Assembly: GCF_000429185.2 (NCBI RefSeq)
Contig: NZ_AUBJ02000001.1
Location: 3,410,001-3,474,000, forward strand
Reading direction: 5' to 3'
DNA: 64,000 bases
DNA from: Actinoalloteichus caeruleus DSM 43889
GTDB taxonomy: Bacteria > Actinomycetota > Actinomycetes > Mycobacteriales > Pseudonocardiaceae
Shown here: positions 51,131 through 60,334 of the stretch, in pieces
Numbering within the stretch: position 1 is the first letter of the stretch
Layout of the letters: every line of letters begins with the position of its first letter
Made by a program: the position numbers and the translations under genes
Notes under the pieces: model-generated
What the model was told of the DNA's origin: nothing
The model's input: the letters and a program-made list of their open reading frames with translations, nothing else
Databases searched by the model: none

Positions 51131-52567
51131 TCACCGCCTCGGGTGGAGCCAGCCGGACGGCGGTCGAACACGCCTGGTTCCGGGCGTAGCGTGGGAACAG
51201 TATGACGGCTGAGAACAGCTACGAGGCATTCCGCCGAGCGGAGGCGCTGCTGGAGCAGCGGCGGCCCGCCGAGGCGTTGCGGGTGCTGGACCGCGTGCTC
51301 GCCGAGAACCCGGACAAACCCAGCGTGCAGGTGCTGGCCGGCCGGGCCTACTACTACACGGCGCAGCTCCGCCGCGCGGAGGCGGCCTTCGCCGCAGCGG
51401 TGGAGATGGACCCGACCGACCACTACGCGCGGTTGGCCCTGGGCAGGACCCTGCAACGCCAGGGGCGGCTGGAGGAGGCACGGACCCAGCTCCGGCTGGC
51501 GGCGTCGATGAACCCCACTCCCGAGTACCAGGAAGCGCTCGGCGAGGTGCGGGCGCGGATCTCGTTGTTCGAGAGGTGACGTCCGGCCGGTTCCGGCCGT
51601 TCGACGCGGTGTCCGGCCCGGCGGTGGCGCGAGGTGGTGCGGGACCGCCGTCAGGGGCGGGCACCTCGATGGTGGCGTACCGCTCGGCGAGGCCGAAGAT
51701 GCGTTGGCCGTAGTCCACCGAGTTGTTGTAGGCGAACACCGCGTCCCACCAGTCAGTGGCGTCGTCCAGGTTGGCCCCGGCCGAGCAGAGGTAGCGGGCG
51801 GTGCCCAGGGCCGCGTCGTCGATGTGCTGTGGGTCGGCGACCCCGTCGCCGTTCCCGTCCGCACCCCAGATGTCCCAGGTGGACGGTAGGAACTGCATCG
51901 GGCCCTCGGCACGCACGTAGACCGTTTCCCCGGCCTCGGCGCTGGCGTCCTCGTCGATCATCTCCCGGATGCCGGGCCGGCCGTCCAGCGGGACCCCGTA
52001 GATCGGTTCCGAGGACAGGCCGTCCTCCTCCAGCGTCCGCCCGCCGATCTGCCCGTGGTCGGACTCGATGCGCCCGATCGCCGCGACGGTGCTCCACCGC
52101 ACTCCGCACGCCGGCATGTCGGCGCGCATGCGGACCTCCGCGGCCGCGTAGGCGCGCAGCGCCCTGGCCGGGACGTCCAGCACGGTCGACATCCGGTCCG
52201 CCCACTCCTCGACCGTCACCGGAGGTGGTGGTGGCGCGGCGCTCTCCGACGGATCGGACCGCTCCGCGACCTCGGGTGGCGCGGCCGGCGGCGCGGCCTC
52301 CTCCCCGGGGCCCGGTGGAACGGCGACCGGGCCGGCGGGGACGGCGCTGCGGGGTTCCACGTCGGCCGGGTCGATGGGGATGCGGGTGGACACCGGCGCG
52401 CCCCGGGACGGTGTGAAGGAGTCCACGAAGTCGAGGACCCGGAACGCGACCCACGCCGAACCGGCGAGCAACGCCAGGACGAGGAGCCAACGGAGGAAGG
52501 ACGCTGGCCCCCGCCGACGGCGCCGGGGACGCGTCGAGGGCGAGGGCAGCGGCAAAGTGGTGGCCAC
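51131..52567 (-). CDS. Lytic transglycosylase (LpqU-like) with an anomalous antisense tail
   Basis: The frame runs 478 residues from GTG 52567. A membrane anchor (FLRWLLVLALLAGSAWVAFRVL) precedes an SLT_2 domain (about 125-300): ACGVRWSTVAAIGRIESDHGQIGG with the catalytic Glu, YGVPLDGRPGIREM, GPMQFLPSTWDIWGADGNGDGVADPQHIDDAALGTARYLC and FAYNNSVDYGQRIFGLAERYATIEVP. After about residue 302 the frame is basic, Pro/Arg-rich and lies opposite the TPR gene; its paralogue stops right after the domain. The tail may be spurious (lost stop or frameshift). The equivalent gene in mycobacteria is lpqU. Confidence 0.82.
   Translation of the reverse strand: MATTLPLPSPSTRPRRRRRGPASFLRWLLVLALLAGSAWVAFRVLDFVDSFTPSRGAPVSTRIPIDPADVEPRSAVPAGPVAVPPGPGEEAAPPAAPPEVAERSDPSESAAPPPPPVTVEEWADRMSTVLDVPARALRAYAAAEVRMRADMPACGVRWSTVAAIGRIESDHGQIGGRTLEEDGLSSEPIYGVPLDGRPGIREMIDEDASAEAGETVYVRAEGPMQFLPSTWDIWGADGNGDGVADPQHIDDAALGTARYLCSAGANLDDATDWWDAVFAYNNSVDYGQRIFGLAERYATIEVPAPDGGPAPPRATAGPDTASNGRNRPDVTSRTTRSAPAPRRALPGTREWGSSTPPAGAGSVPPPAAPGVAGSCPGPTARSGRSGPSPPLRRRPPPRGGAAPCSSRPGRPAPARWVCPGSRRARGPAPATPRRAAAAPAAPPLGGMPRSCSQPSYCSHATPGTRRVRPPSGWLHPRR
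51202..51579 (+). CDS. Tetratricopeptide-repeat protein
   Basis: 125 residues, about three TPR units: YEAFRRAEALLEQRRPAEALRVLDRVLAENP, VQVLAGRAYYYTAQLRRAEAAFAAAVEMDP and YARLALGRTLQRQGRLEEARTQLRLAASMNP. A soluble scaffold protein; partners are unknown. Short TPR proteins at this place are common in actinomycetes. The whole gene is antisense to the tail of the transglycosylase frame on the other strand; its coding quality is clearly better than that tail. Confidence 0.88.
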   Translation: MTAENSYEAFRRAEALLEQRRPAEALRVLDRVLAENPDKPSVQVLAGRAYYYTAQLRRAEAAFAAAVEMDPTDHYARLALGRTLQRQGRLEEARTQLRLAASMNPTPEYQEALGEVRARISLFER

Positions 52568-52573
52568 GCCGTC

Positions 52574-52579
52574 AGATTA
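52574..52579 (-). promoter_or_regulatory. -10 element for a likely leaderless transcript
   Basis: TAATCT on the minus strand ends 6 nt before the GTG at 52567, so transcription would begin at the first base of the start codon. No ribosome-binding site precedes that GTG. This is the usual layout of actinobacterial leaderless mRNAs. Confidence 0.6.
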
Positions 52580-52712
52580 CTGGTCGATAACGAACGAGTA
52601 GCCCGAAACATCCCGTTCCTCGGGGACCGGAGCGCCAGCCGGGGCTTGGACCGGGGCGGTCGAAGCCGCGCCCGAGGGTGGTGTGGAGCGGGGCGCCCCG
52701 GGGAGCGCGGCC

Positions 52713-53534
52713 TCACCTCAGGACGTCGCGGCTGAGTTGTCCGTACCGTTCGGCTCGTTCGAGGATGTCGGTGGCGTAGGCGCGGCTCTCGTTGTAGGTG
52801 AGCACCGCCCGCCACCACCCCTCCGACTCGGTCAGGTCGCCACCGGAGTCGCAGAGGTAGTTGCCCGCCGCCAACGCCGCGTCGTCGATGTCCTGCGGGT
52901 CGGCCACCCCGTCGCCGTCGGCGTCGACCCCCCACTCCGCCCAGGTCTGGGGGAGGAACTGCATGGGACCGACGGCGCGGTCATAGACGTCGTCCCCGTC
53001 GAGTTCACCGCCGTCGGTGTCGCGGATCTCCTTGACCCCCGGTCGCCCGTCGAGCGGGATGCCGATGATGGGCTCGCTGGGACGTCCCGTCCGATCCAGG
53101 GTCGCGCCACCGTGCCGGCCGTGGTTGGACTCGGAGGACCCGATCGCCGCCAACGTCGTCCACGTCAGCCCGCAGGACGGGTTCTCCGCCTGCACGGTCG
53201 CGGCGGCGTACCCGTAGGCTTGGAGAGCGGCCCTGGGGATGTTCAAGGGGTCGGCGAGGGCCTCCGACCACCCGGTGAGCTGGTCCTGGGGACGCGAACC
53301 CAGCCGGGTCGGTCCGTCGACGCTGACCACGGACACCGGGGGGAGGCTGGCTCCCCGGTCAGGTGGCGCCACGGCCGGCATCTCCTCCGCGAGGGCCTGG
53401 AGGTAGTTGCCGTCGGCGGGGTCGTCCCTGGCCACGAAGGCCACCAGGGCCGAGGACGCCAGCGCCAGGGTGGCGCCCCCGATGACCAACCGGGCCCATC
53501 GTCGTCGCCCGGGGGCGGGTGACATGTTCGACAC
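52713..53534 (-). CDS. Lytic transglycosylase (LpqU-like)
   Basis: 273 residues from GTG 53534 (GGAGG upstream). N-terminal membrane anchor (WARLVIGGATLALASSALVAFVA), then an SLT_2 domain: SCGLTWTTLAAIGSSESNHGRHGG with the catalytic Glu, GIPLDGRPGVKEI, GPMQFLPQTWAEWGVDADGDGVADPQDIDDAALAAGNYLC, ending YNESRAYATDILERAERYGQLSRDV. It is a close paralogue of the neighbour downstream and ends cleanly after the domain. The DADGDGVADP segment resembles a calcium loop. Confidence 0.9.
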   Translation of the reverse strand: MSNMSPAPGRRRWARLVIGGATLALASSALVAFVARDDPADGNYLQALAEEMPAVAPPDRGASLPPVSVVSVDGPTRLGSRPQDQLTGWSEALADPLNIPRAALQAYGYAAATVQAENPSCGLTWTTLAAIGSSESNHGRHGGATLDRTGRPSEPIIGIPLDGRPGVKEIRDTDGGELDGDDVYDRAVGPMQFLPQTWAEWGVDADGDGVADPQDIDDAALAAGNYLCDSGGDLTESEGWWRAVLTYNESRAYATDILERAERYGQLSRDVLR

Positions 53535-53869
53535 CGCTCCGTCCTCCTCACTCGCGCCGACCCGGGCCCCGTGGAGCCCGCGCGGTCGCGTCCGGATGAG
53601 CCACGCAGTGATGGCCTCCGGGACGGTAGCGCATGGAGGACCGCGACCGGCACCCCTCGCCCCGTGCGCGCCGGATCCGGGGCGGAGCCGGGGAACCGGG
53701 GTCCCGGACACCACCGTCCGAAGGGGATTCCCGGCCCCGAGCAGCCGCCGGACGGGTGTCCGCCGGGCCACCGCGCCGTCCGGTGTCGTCGCGGGCGGAG
53801 GACACCGCGCCACGACGACACCGGTGGCACGAGCACGGGCGCGCCGCGTCCACCCCGGGGCTCCTCGCG

Positions 53870-56800
53870 TCAGCCGCCCTGACGGGGGCTGGGCCACGGC
53901 GGCGGCGCGGTCGCCGGCCGTTCGGCGAGCCGCTCCAGGGCGACCCGGATCGCGGTGTCCAACTGCGGATCGCGGCCGGCCGCCCAGTCCTGGGGCCGGC
54001 ACACCACCTCGATGTCGGGTTCGACACCGTGGTTCTCCATGCCCCACTCCCGACCCCGCATCCAGGTCGCGTAGCCGGGCTGGGTGACCAGGGTGCCGTC
54101 GACCAGCCGGAACCGGGAGTCGATGCCGATGGTCCCGCCCCAGGTGCGGACCCCGATCACCGTGCCCACGCCCAGCGCCTTGATGGCCCCGGTGACGATG
54201 TCGCCGTCGGAGCCGGACAGCTCGTCGGCCAACGCCACCACCGGTCCGCGCGGTGCGTCACTGGGATAGCTGGCGTGGCCGCGGCCGTCCCGGTCGAACT
54301 GGTAACCGATGATCTGGCGGGCGAGCTTCTCCACGACGAGCTGCGAGAGGTGTCCGCCGCCGTTCTCCCGGAGATCGACGACGAGGGCGTCGTACTGGGT
54401 CTCCAACCGCAGGTCCCGGTGCAGCTGGGCCCAGCCCACGGCCATCATGTCGGGCACGTGCAGGTAGCCGAGGCGGCCATCGGACCGCTCCCGGACGTAG
54501 GAGCGGCGGTCGGCCACCCACTCCTGGTAGCGCAGGGCCTCCTCCCCCGCCAACGGGACGACCACGGCCCGGCGGACCGCGCCGCCCGCACCGGGGCGGA
54601 TGGTGAGCTCGACCTCCTTCCCGGCGCTCCCGACGAGCTGGGGCGCCGGGCCGGTCACCGGGTCGACCGGCTGGCCGTCGACCGCGACGAGCACGTCGCC
54701 GGGCTGCACCGCGACGCCGGGGGCCAGCAGCGGGGACCTGGCCGCCGGGTCCGAGGTCTCGCCGGGGAGCACACGGCCGATCCGCCAGTTCCCCTCCTCG
54801 TCCCTGACCAGGTCGGCGCCGAGCTTGCCCTGCCGCCGCTGCTGGTCGCCGCCGCCGGGCGCGACCGCGTAGGCGTGGGAGGTGCCGAGCTCGGCCTGGG
54901 TCTCCCACAGCAGGTCGATCAGGTCGTCGTGGCTGCCGAGGCGGTCGGTCAGCGGCCGGTACCGGTCGAGGACACCGGCCCAGTCCACGCCGTCCATGTC
55001 GGACCGCCAGAACCGGTCCCGCATCAGGCGGCCCGCCTCGTCGAAGGCCTGCCGCCACTCCCGACCCCGGTCGAGGGTGAACCGGACCCTGGACAGGTCG
55101 ATCTCCACCGGACCGCCTGGCCCGTTCGACTCGGCCTTGCGGTCGGCGGGGACGAGGCGCAGCGCGCCCCCGTCGGTCAACAGCAGCCTCGTGCCGTCGC
55201 CGCTGACCGCGACCCGGTCGACGTCCTCGACGAGGACCTCCAGCCGGTTCTCCTTCAGGTCGTAGCGCTCCAGCGTGGCCTGCTCGGCCTTGGCGTCCTG
55301 GCTGGGCCTGGCGTCGCCGAGGACACCGCTGGCCTGCTCACGCAGCCACACGACACCGCCCTTGACGGGGAGCAGCGAGTGGTAGTTCCCGGCCGCGACG
55401 GGGAAGGGCACGGCGCGTTGGGCGATGCCCTCCACGCTGAGGACGGTGGCCTCCTGCCTGCTCTCGCCGCTGTCGGTGGACTCGCCGTCCTCCCCCGTCT
55501 CCCCAGGCGCGGGGCGGCCCTGCGTGGTCGGCCCGAAGGGCGAGGGGGTGAGGGCCGCCAGCGGCACGAGGTGCGGGCGGCAGGCGTTCGGGAAGGACAT
55601 GTCGAACACGTGCGCGTCGTACACGGGGTCGAAGGTCCGTTCGGACAGGAAGGCGAGGTACTTGCCGTCCTGGGTGAAGACCGGCTCGGTGTCGACGAAC
55701 CTCAGCTCGGTGACGTCGACGATGGAGGAGGCGGGCAGCTCGTCGGCGTCACCGACCGCCGCGGCCAGGTTGACCGCGCGGATGTGCCGCAACGGGTCCG
55801 GGCCGGGGTGGGACCAGGCGAGCCACTTGGAGTCCGGGGAGAAGGCCAGGTCCCCCGGGTCGCTCGACTCGGCGCGGGTGACGACCCGGATGCGGCCGCT
55901 GACCAGGTCGACGGCGAGGAGCTTGTTGTCGTGGTTGGTGACCGCCGCCGTCAGGCCGTCGGGGGAGACCTCCAGCGCGAGCACCCGACCCAGCTGGCCG
56001 GCGCCGATCCTGCGGGGCTCGGCACCCGGCTCCACGCCGGTGACCGGCACGATCTCCAGCGCGTCCTCACCCTCGGCGTCGGTGACGAAGACGACCGAGG
56101 CCGGGGCGTTCTCGGCGGCCTGCCGCTCGGACACGAACCGGGGCATCCTGGCCCGCACCCCGGGGGTGGCCGACAGCGCGCGCACCGGGCCGTCCCGGTG
56201 GCTCACCCAGTGCACGGTGCCCCTCGCGAGGACCGCGCTCGCCCGGCCGGTGTGGTCCGGCACCGCCGCGGCGAGGTGGTCGCTGGCGGTGGCGGTGGTC
56301 GGGCGCCGGTTCGCGCCAGCCCCGGTCAGGGCGACGTCGATCCGCCGAGGAGTGCCGTCGAGGTCCTCCAGCAACCACACCTCACCGGCGTGCTGGTAAA
56401 CGACCCGCTGACCGTCGGTGCTGGCGAACCGCGCGTAGAACCGGTCGTGGTCGCTGTGCCGGCGCAGGTCGGAACCGTCGGGTTCCGAGGAGTACAGGTT
56501 GGCGACGCCCTCGTGGTCGGAGAGGAAGACGATCCGACCGTTCACCCACAGCGGGCTGGCGAGGTTGCCGTCGAGTTCCGAGTGGACGCGCTCGAACTCC
56601 CCGGCCCCGTCGAGGTCCCGCCAGATCTTGCCGGTGGTGCCTCCTCGGTAGCGCTTCCAGTGCCCCGGGTCCCGCATGGTGTAACTGCCGAGCACCACCT
56701 GGCCGTCGGGTCCGAAGGACACGTCGTTGAGCGGCCCGTACGGCAGCTTGGTGGCCGGCCCGCCGTCGAGGGGAACCGAGTAGGCCCACGAACGGGCGCC

Positions 56801-57145
56801 GTGGGACTCCACGGTGGAGGCCGCGACGACGGAGAGCGCGCCGGAGTCGTCCGACCGCCAGCCGAGCACCCGGCTGCGCCCGGCTCCCCAGTGGGTGAGC
56901 CGACGGGAGGTCCCGCCTTCCAGGCCGATGACCTGGACCTCGGCTCGGCCACCGTCGAGCGTGCTGGTCCAGGCGACCTGGCCGCCATCGGGGGAGAACC
57001 GGGGGTTGGTCACCGGCACACGGTCGGCGGTGAGCCGCCATGCGCGCCCGCCGTCGAGCGGTGCGAGCCAGACATCGTCTTCGGCGACGAAGGTGAGGAG
57101 ATCCGCGTGGAGATGAGGGAAGCGGAGGTATCCGGCGATGTTCAC
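53870..57145 (-). CDS. Tricorn-type S41 peptidase
   Basis: About 1091 residues from GTG 57145. Two beta-propeller regions fill the first two-thirds (LRFPHLHADLLTFVAEDDVWLAPLDGG, NPRFSPDGGQVAWTS, DLAFSPDSKWLAWSHPGPDPL). Then come a C1-like linker, a PDZ domain (GVAVQPGDVLVAVDGQPVDP) and the S41 core, with LGYLHVPDMM, VDLRENGGGHLSQLVVEKL and the nucleophile in DELSGSDGDIVT. It degrades peptides in the cytosol, downstream of the proteasome in some actinobacteria. The long frame upstream of 57154 is non-coding; TAGGGT 6-7 nt before the GTG suggests a leaderless mRNA. Confidence 0.9.
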   Translation of the reverse strand: MNIAGYLRFPHLHADLLTFVAEDDVWLAPLDGGRAWRLTADRVPVTNPRFSPDGGQVAWTSTLDGGRAEVQVIGLEGGTSRRLTHWGAGRSRVLGWRSDDSGALSVVAASTVESHGARSWAYSVPLDGGPATKLPYGPLNDVSFGPDGQVVLGSYTMRDPGHWKRYRGGTTGKIWRDLDGAGEFERVHSELDGNLASPLWVNGRIVFLSDHEGVANLYSSEPDGSDLRRHSDHDRFYARFASTDGQRVVYQHAGEVWLLEDLDGTPRRIDVALTGAGANRRPTTATASDHLAAAVPDHTGRASAVLARGTVHWVSHRDGPVRALSATPGVRARMPRFVSERQAAENAPASVVFVTDAEGEDALEIVPVTGVEPGAEPRRIGAGQLGRVLALEVSPDGLTAAVTNHDNKLLAVDLVSGRIRVVTRAESSDPGDLAFSPDSKWLAWSHPGPDPLRHIRAVNLAAAVGDADELPASSIVDVTELRFVDTEPVFTQDGKYLAFLSERTFDPVYDAHVFDMSFPNACRPHLVPLAALTPSPFGPTTQGRPAPGETGEDGESTDSGESRQEATVLSVEGIAQRAVPFPVAAGNYHSLLPVKGGVVWLREQASGVLGDARPSQDAKAEQATLERYDLKENRLEVLVEDVDRVAVSGDGTRLLLTDGGALRLVPADRKAESNGPGGPVEIDLSRVRFTLDRGREWRQAFDEAGRLMRDRFWRSDMDGVDWAGVLDRYRPLTDRLGSHDDLIDLLWETQAELGTSHAYAVAPGGGDQQRRQGKLGADLVRDEEGNWRIGRVLPGETSDPAARSPLLAPGVAVQPGDVLVAVDGQPVDPVTGPAPQLVGSAGKEVELTIRPGAGGAVRRAVVVPLAGEEALRYQEWVADRRSYVRERSDGRLGYLHVPDMMAVGWAQLHRDLRLETQYDALVVDLRENGGGHLSQLVVEKLARQIIGYQFDRDGRGHASYPSDAPRGPVVALADELSGSDGDIVTGAIKALGVGTVIGVRTWGGTIGIDSRFRLVDGTLVTQPGYATWMRGREWGMENHGVEPDIEVVCRPQDWAAGRDPQLDTAIRVALERLAERPATAPPPWPSPRQGG

Positions 57146-57348
57146 CTCCGCCACCCTAACGACGAGGCACCCCCACCAACAGGATGATTGCCGTTCCCCA
57201 CCCGGGAAACGCCGTCGGGCGACTCGGTGGCGGTCCGTGGCCACCCCGGCGCGGTGCGCTCGGCACCTGGCCGACCGTCGCCAAGGGGTCACCGGAGGGG
57301 CGCTCGGCGCTCGTGGTGGGGAGGTGCGGTGGGGGCGGGACGCCCGCC

Positions 57349-57552
57349 TCAGCGTCCGGTGCCGATGCGGCCCTCCTTGAGGGCGGTGAGGAACGCGCCG
57401 AACACGGCGGGTTCCACGTAGAGGGTCCCGGCCCCCCGGTTCTTGGTGTCCCGGATGCCCACCACGGCGGGGCCGGAGCCGATCTCGACGCAGTTCGTCT
57501 GCGAGGTGCTGCGGCGCGACTTGCGCCAGCCAGCCACGGGAACGTGCGACAT
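57349..57552 (-). CDS. DUF397 family small protein, without its usual regulator partner
   Basis: 67 residues from ATG 57552 with CGGAG 7 nt upstream. The DUF397 signature is clear: WRKSRRSTSQTNCVEIG, VVGIRDTKNRGAGTLYV and FGAFLTALKEGRI. These proteins normally sit next to an XRE-type helix-turn-helix gene and act with it in signalling, but none is present within this window near it. It may be a remnant or act on a distant regulator. Confidence 0.88.
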   Translation of the reverse strand: MSHVPVAGWRKSRRSTSQTNCVEIGSGPAVVGIRDTKNRGAGTLYVEPAVFGAFLTALKEGRIGTGR

Positions 57553-58062
57553 TCGGGTACTCCGCTCTGGTAACGCAACGAGTGGTGTTCCGCCGCCTCG
57601 CCGTTGAGCGCGACCGAGAGCAGAGTAGAGCGAGGCCGGTTTCCCGTTCGGGCGTCCCGCCGCCATGACGATCACGGCGGTGTGGACCGCTGGTCAGGAG
57701 CGGTGTCCGGTGTTGGCGCCGGCTGGCCGGAGGTCGAGGCGGCTCACGTGGCGCCGGTCCTCCCGGCCCTTGGCGGTCCAGGTCGGCTCCGGCGGGCGCC
57801 CCACTGGCGGCCCGGCCCGACGGCCCCAGGGGGCGCGACCGGTCGTCGTCCGCCACCGCGACGGCCACCCGCTCGGGAGAGTCGGGGCGGCACGGGCGGC
57901 CGGCCGGGGACGAACGTTCCCGGGTGGGCGAAGCCGAATCCGACCGGGCACGACGGCCTGTCCGGTGGTCGGCCAGGCGGGCGTCCGTTCACGGGGACCA
58001 CGAGCCGGCCCGGGCACGGAAGGGGAGGCGGCGTCAGCCGCGTGCGGGGGCGGTGCGCTCCC
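57553..58062. other. Intergenic between mazG and the DUF397 gene, nothing recognised
   Basis: 510 bp. The open frames here on either strand have no family resemblance. The place where a DUF397-partner regulator would be expected holds no such gene. Confidence 0.4.
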
Positions 58063-59138
58063 TCACTCCGACGGCCAGAACCTCGCCCAGTCGGCGGGCC
58101 CCAGCCGGTGCGGGTCGAGTCCGACGGAGCGCGCGGCCCGCTCGGCGGCGCGGATCCGCCCGGCGAAGGCTCGGGCCACGGCCCGGAGTTCGCCCTCGGG
58201 CTCACCCCCCGCGCGCCGTTCCTCGGCGGCCACGGCGAACAGCCGCTCCCCCGCGCCGGGACCCGAGGGGAAGAACTCCGCCGGCACCCCGGCCTTGGTC
58301 GCGCGCGCGGCGATCTTCGCCGCCAGCGCCACGGCGGGCTGCCCGAAGGCCACCCCGTCGACGGCGGACTCCCGCTGCTTCTCGACCTGTTTCAGCTCCT
58401 CCCACCGCGCCTGCTGCGCGAGGGCGTCCGACGGGGACGCGGAAGGGTCAGCGGACTCGGCGCCGAAGACGTGCGGATGGCGCCCGACGAGCTTGGTGAC
58501 CAGGGCGGCGGCCACCGCGTCGATGTCGAAGGGGGCCTCCGGGTGCTCGGCGGCGATCCTGGCGTGGAACAGCACCTGCAACAGGACGTCGCCGAGCTCC
58601 TCGCGCAGCGCGCCCCGGTCACGGTCCTCGATGGCCTCCAGCAGCTCGTAGGTCTCCTCGACGAGGTACTGGCGCAGCGTCTCGTGGGTCTGCTCCGCGT
58701 CCCACGGGCACCCCCGGGCGAGCGCAGCCGGTCCATCACCGCGACCGCCTCCAGCAGGGCCGCTCCCGGCCCGGCGGCGCCGCCGCTCCAGGCCGGGGAG
58801 GCATCCGGCGAGACGTCCTCCCCCGGTCCCCGCACCTCGGCGGCACCGGCCTCCAGCAACGCCGAGGCGCCCGGGCTGGTCGCGTCGACCACCACGAGCA
58901 GGACGGGTTCTCGGGTGGCCAGGGCCAACAGCTCCGCCGGCTTGGGGGTGGGCTCGCCGCCCAGCGCCCTGGCCAACCAGGCCGGGACGTCCGGGTCGAG
59001 GAGGACGTGCCGGGCGGCCCGCACCAGGGGCAGGGCCGCGACCGGGACACCCGGTTCGGGCCGGTCCTCCACCACCAGCACGGCACTGCCCTCGACCAGC
59101 GTCGGAGCAGCCCGCCTGTCCCTGTTCTCCTCGGACAC
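58063..59138 (-). pseudogene. mazG: Nucleoside triphosphate pyrophosphohydrolase MazG, split by a frameshift
   Basis: The N-terminal part runs from GTG 59138 (GGAGGGGG upstream) to about 58712: a domain like the actinobacterial MazG N-terminus ending AVAVMDRLRSPGG. The C-terminal part, in another frame, continues GCPWDAEQTHETLRQYLVEETYELLEAIED, EELGDVLLQVLFHARIAAE (EELGD is the metal motif) and GRHPHVFG. Both halves join at a run of five C (58711-58715, plus strand); six would restore LRSPGGCPWD, the family's conserved sequence. MazG hydrolyses damaged or excess NTPs. The cause may be a real mutation or a sequencing error. Confidence 0.85.
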
Positions 59139-59246
59139 CTCGTCGCCCCCTCCGGGTGGTGGTCTTCCGGCCTCCCGGCCGTGCGGTCACGCCGTCGACC
59201 GGCCCGGTGGCGCGGGGGACCCCCGCTGCCCCCGGCCGCCGCTGAC

Positions 59247-60227
59247 TCACTGGTTGGCGGTCGCGGTCCCCTGACGTGGGGGGATCTGGATGCCGGCGAC
59301 CTCGTCGGCGTTCGGGGCCACCCCCAGGCTCACCGGGTCCCACACGCCGTACCGCGGGTTCACCCTGATGTCGAGTTCGTCGGCGACCGGGGCCATCAGC
59401 CGGGAGCCGAAGTACTGCAACGTCTGCGGGTCGACCGAGTCGGCCAGGCCGGGCTCACCGGTCGCGGCGTCGAGGTTGCGTTCCTTGACCACGGCGACCA
59501 TCCACTGCCCGCCCTGGTTGTCGAAGGGGAACGCCACCACGGTGCCCGGGGCCGCCCCGAACAGCGGTTGACCGGCCAGCTGCGGCTGCTCGGCCGCGGT
59601 CGTGCGCTGGTCGAGCTGTCCTGGGAGCCCGCTCGCCGCGTCCTCGGCGACCATCTCCTCGATGCTGGCGGGGTCGGCGGCCAACCGCTCCGCCTTCTCC
59701 AGGGCGTCCTCCCGGGTGACGGCCTGCGTGTAGTCGAAGACCACCTCGATGCCGTCGAAGTACTTGCGCCCGAGCTCCAGCATGAGCAGCTGGTCGGCGA
59801 CCCGCTCCCGGAAGTTCGACGCGTCGTAGACGGTGCCCTCGGAGGCCGCCTCGGCGCCGCCCCGCTGGTCGATGAGCTCGTCGACCTCGGCCTGGTCGAC
59901 GGTCAGCCCCTCCCGCCTGGCGACCTCGTTGATCAGCTCGTGCTGCACGGAGAGGGTGACGATGTTCCTGCCGACCTCGCCGATCTGGCCGGTGGAGGCC
60001 AACTGGCGGCGGACCTCGGGGTCCCGCTCGAAGATCGAGTCCAACCGGTCCTGCACGTGCTCGAGTGAGATGACCGTGTCACCGACGATCGCGGCGGCCC
60101 GGACCTGGCTGGGATCCGAACCGCAGCCCGCGAGGAGCACCCCGGCGGAGGCCAGCACGGCGACGGTCGGACGAAGGGAACGGCGCGTAGTCCTCACGGG
60201 CGACACCTTCTCACGAACGGTCGGCAT
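59247..60227 (-). CDS. SurA/PrsA-like lipoprotein (putative chaperone)
   Basis: 326 residues. A lipoprotein signal (TVAVLASAGVLLAGC, C35 lipidated) precedes a SurA-N-like helical domain (AAIVGDTVISLEHVQDRLDSIFER, QHELINEVARREGLTVDQAEVDELI). The C-terminal part (about 240-326) is of uncertain fold; a parvulin domain is not clear. It probably helps fold exported proteins on the outer face of the membrane. It lies between mazG and mfd. The start could also be one of the GTG codons a few residues downstream. Confidence 0.85.
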   Translation of the reverse strand: MPTVREKVSPVRTTRRSLRPTVAVLASAGVLLAGCGSDPSQVRAAAIVGDTVISLEHVQDRLDSIFERDPEVRRQLASTGQIGEVGRNIVTLSVQHELINEVARREGLTVDQAEVDELIDQRGGAEAASEGTVYDASNFRERVADQLLMLELGRKYFDGIEVVFDYTQAVTREDALEKAERLAADPASIEEMVAEDAASGLPGQLDQRTTAAEQPQLAGQPLFGAAPGTVVAFPFDNQGGQWMVAVVKERNLDAATGEPGLADSVDPQTLQYFGSRLMAPVADELDIRVNPRYGVWDPVSLGVAPNADEVAGIQIPPRQGTATANQ

Positions 60228-60334
60228 CCGGTTAGCCAGCTGATCGTAGTTCCTCGTCTCGTTCCGTCACCACGCCGCTTCCCGGGGTGAGAGGACCGAC
60301 CACCACCGACCGGCCCCGCACCCCGGAGACGGGG

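Noticed and set aside
53633-57187. Open frame of 1184 codons on the plus strand
   Set aside because: It is antisense to the tricorn protease, whose domains and motifs are clear. The plus-strand product is low-complexity Val/Gly/Asp/Arg without any family features, a normal effect of high-GC codon bias.
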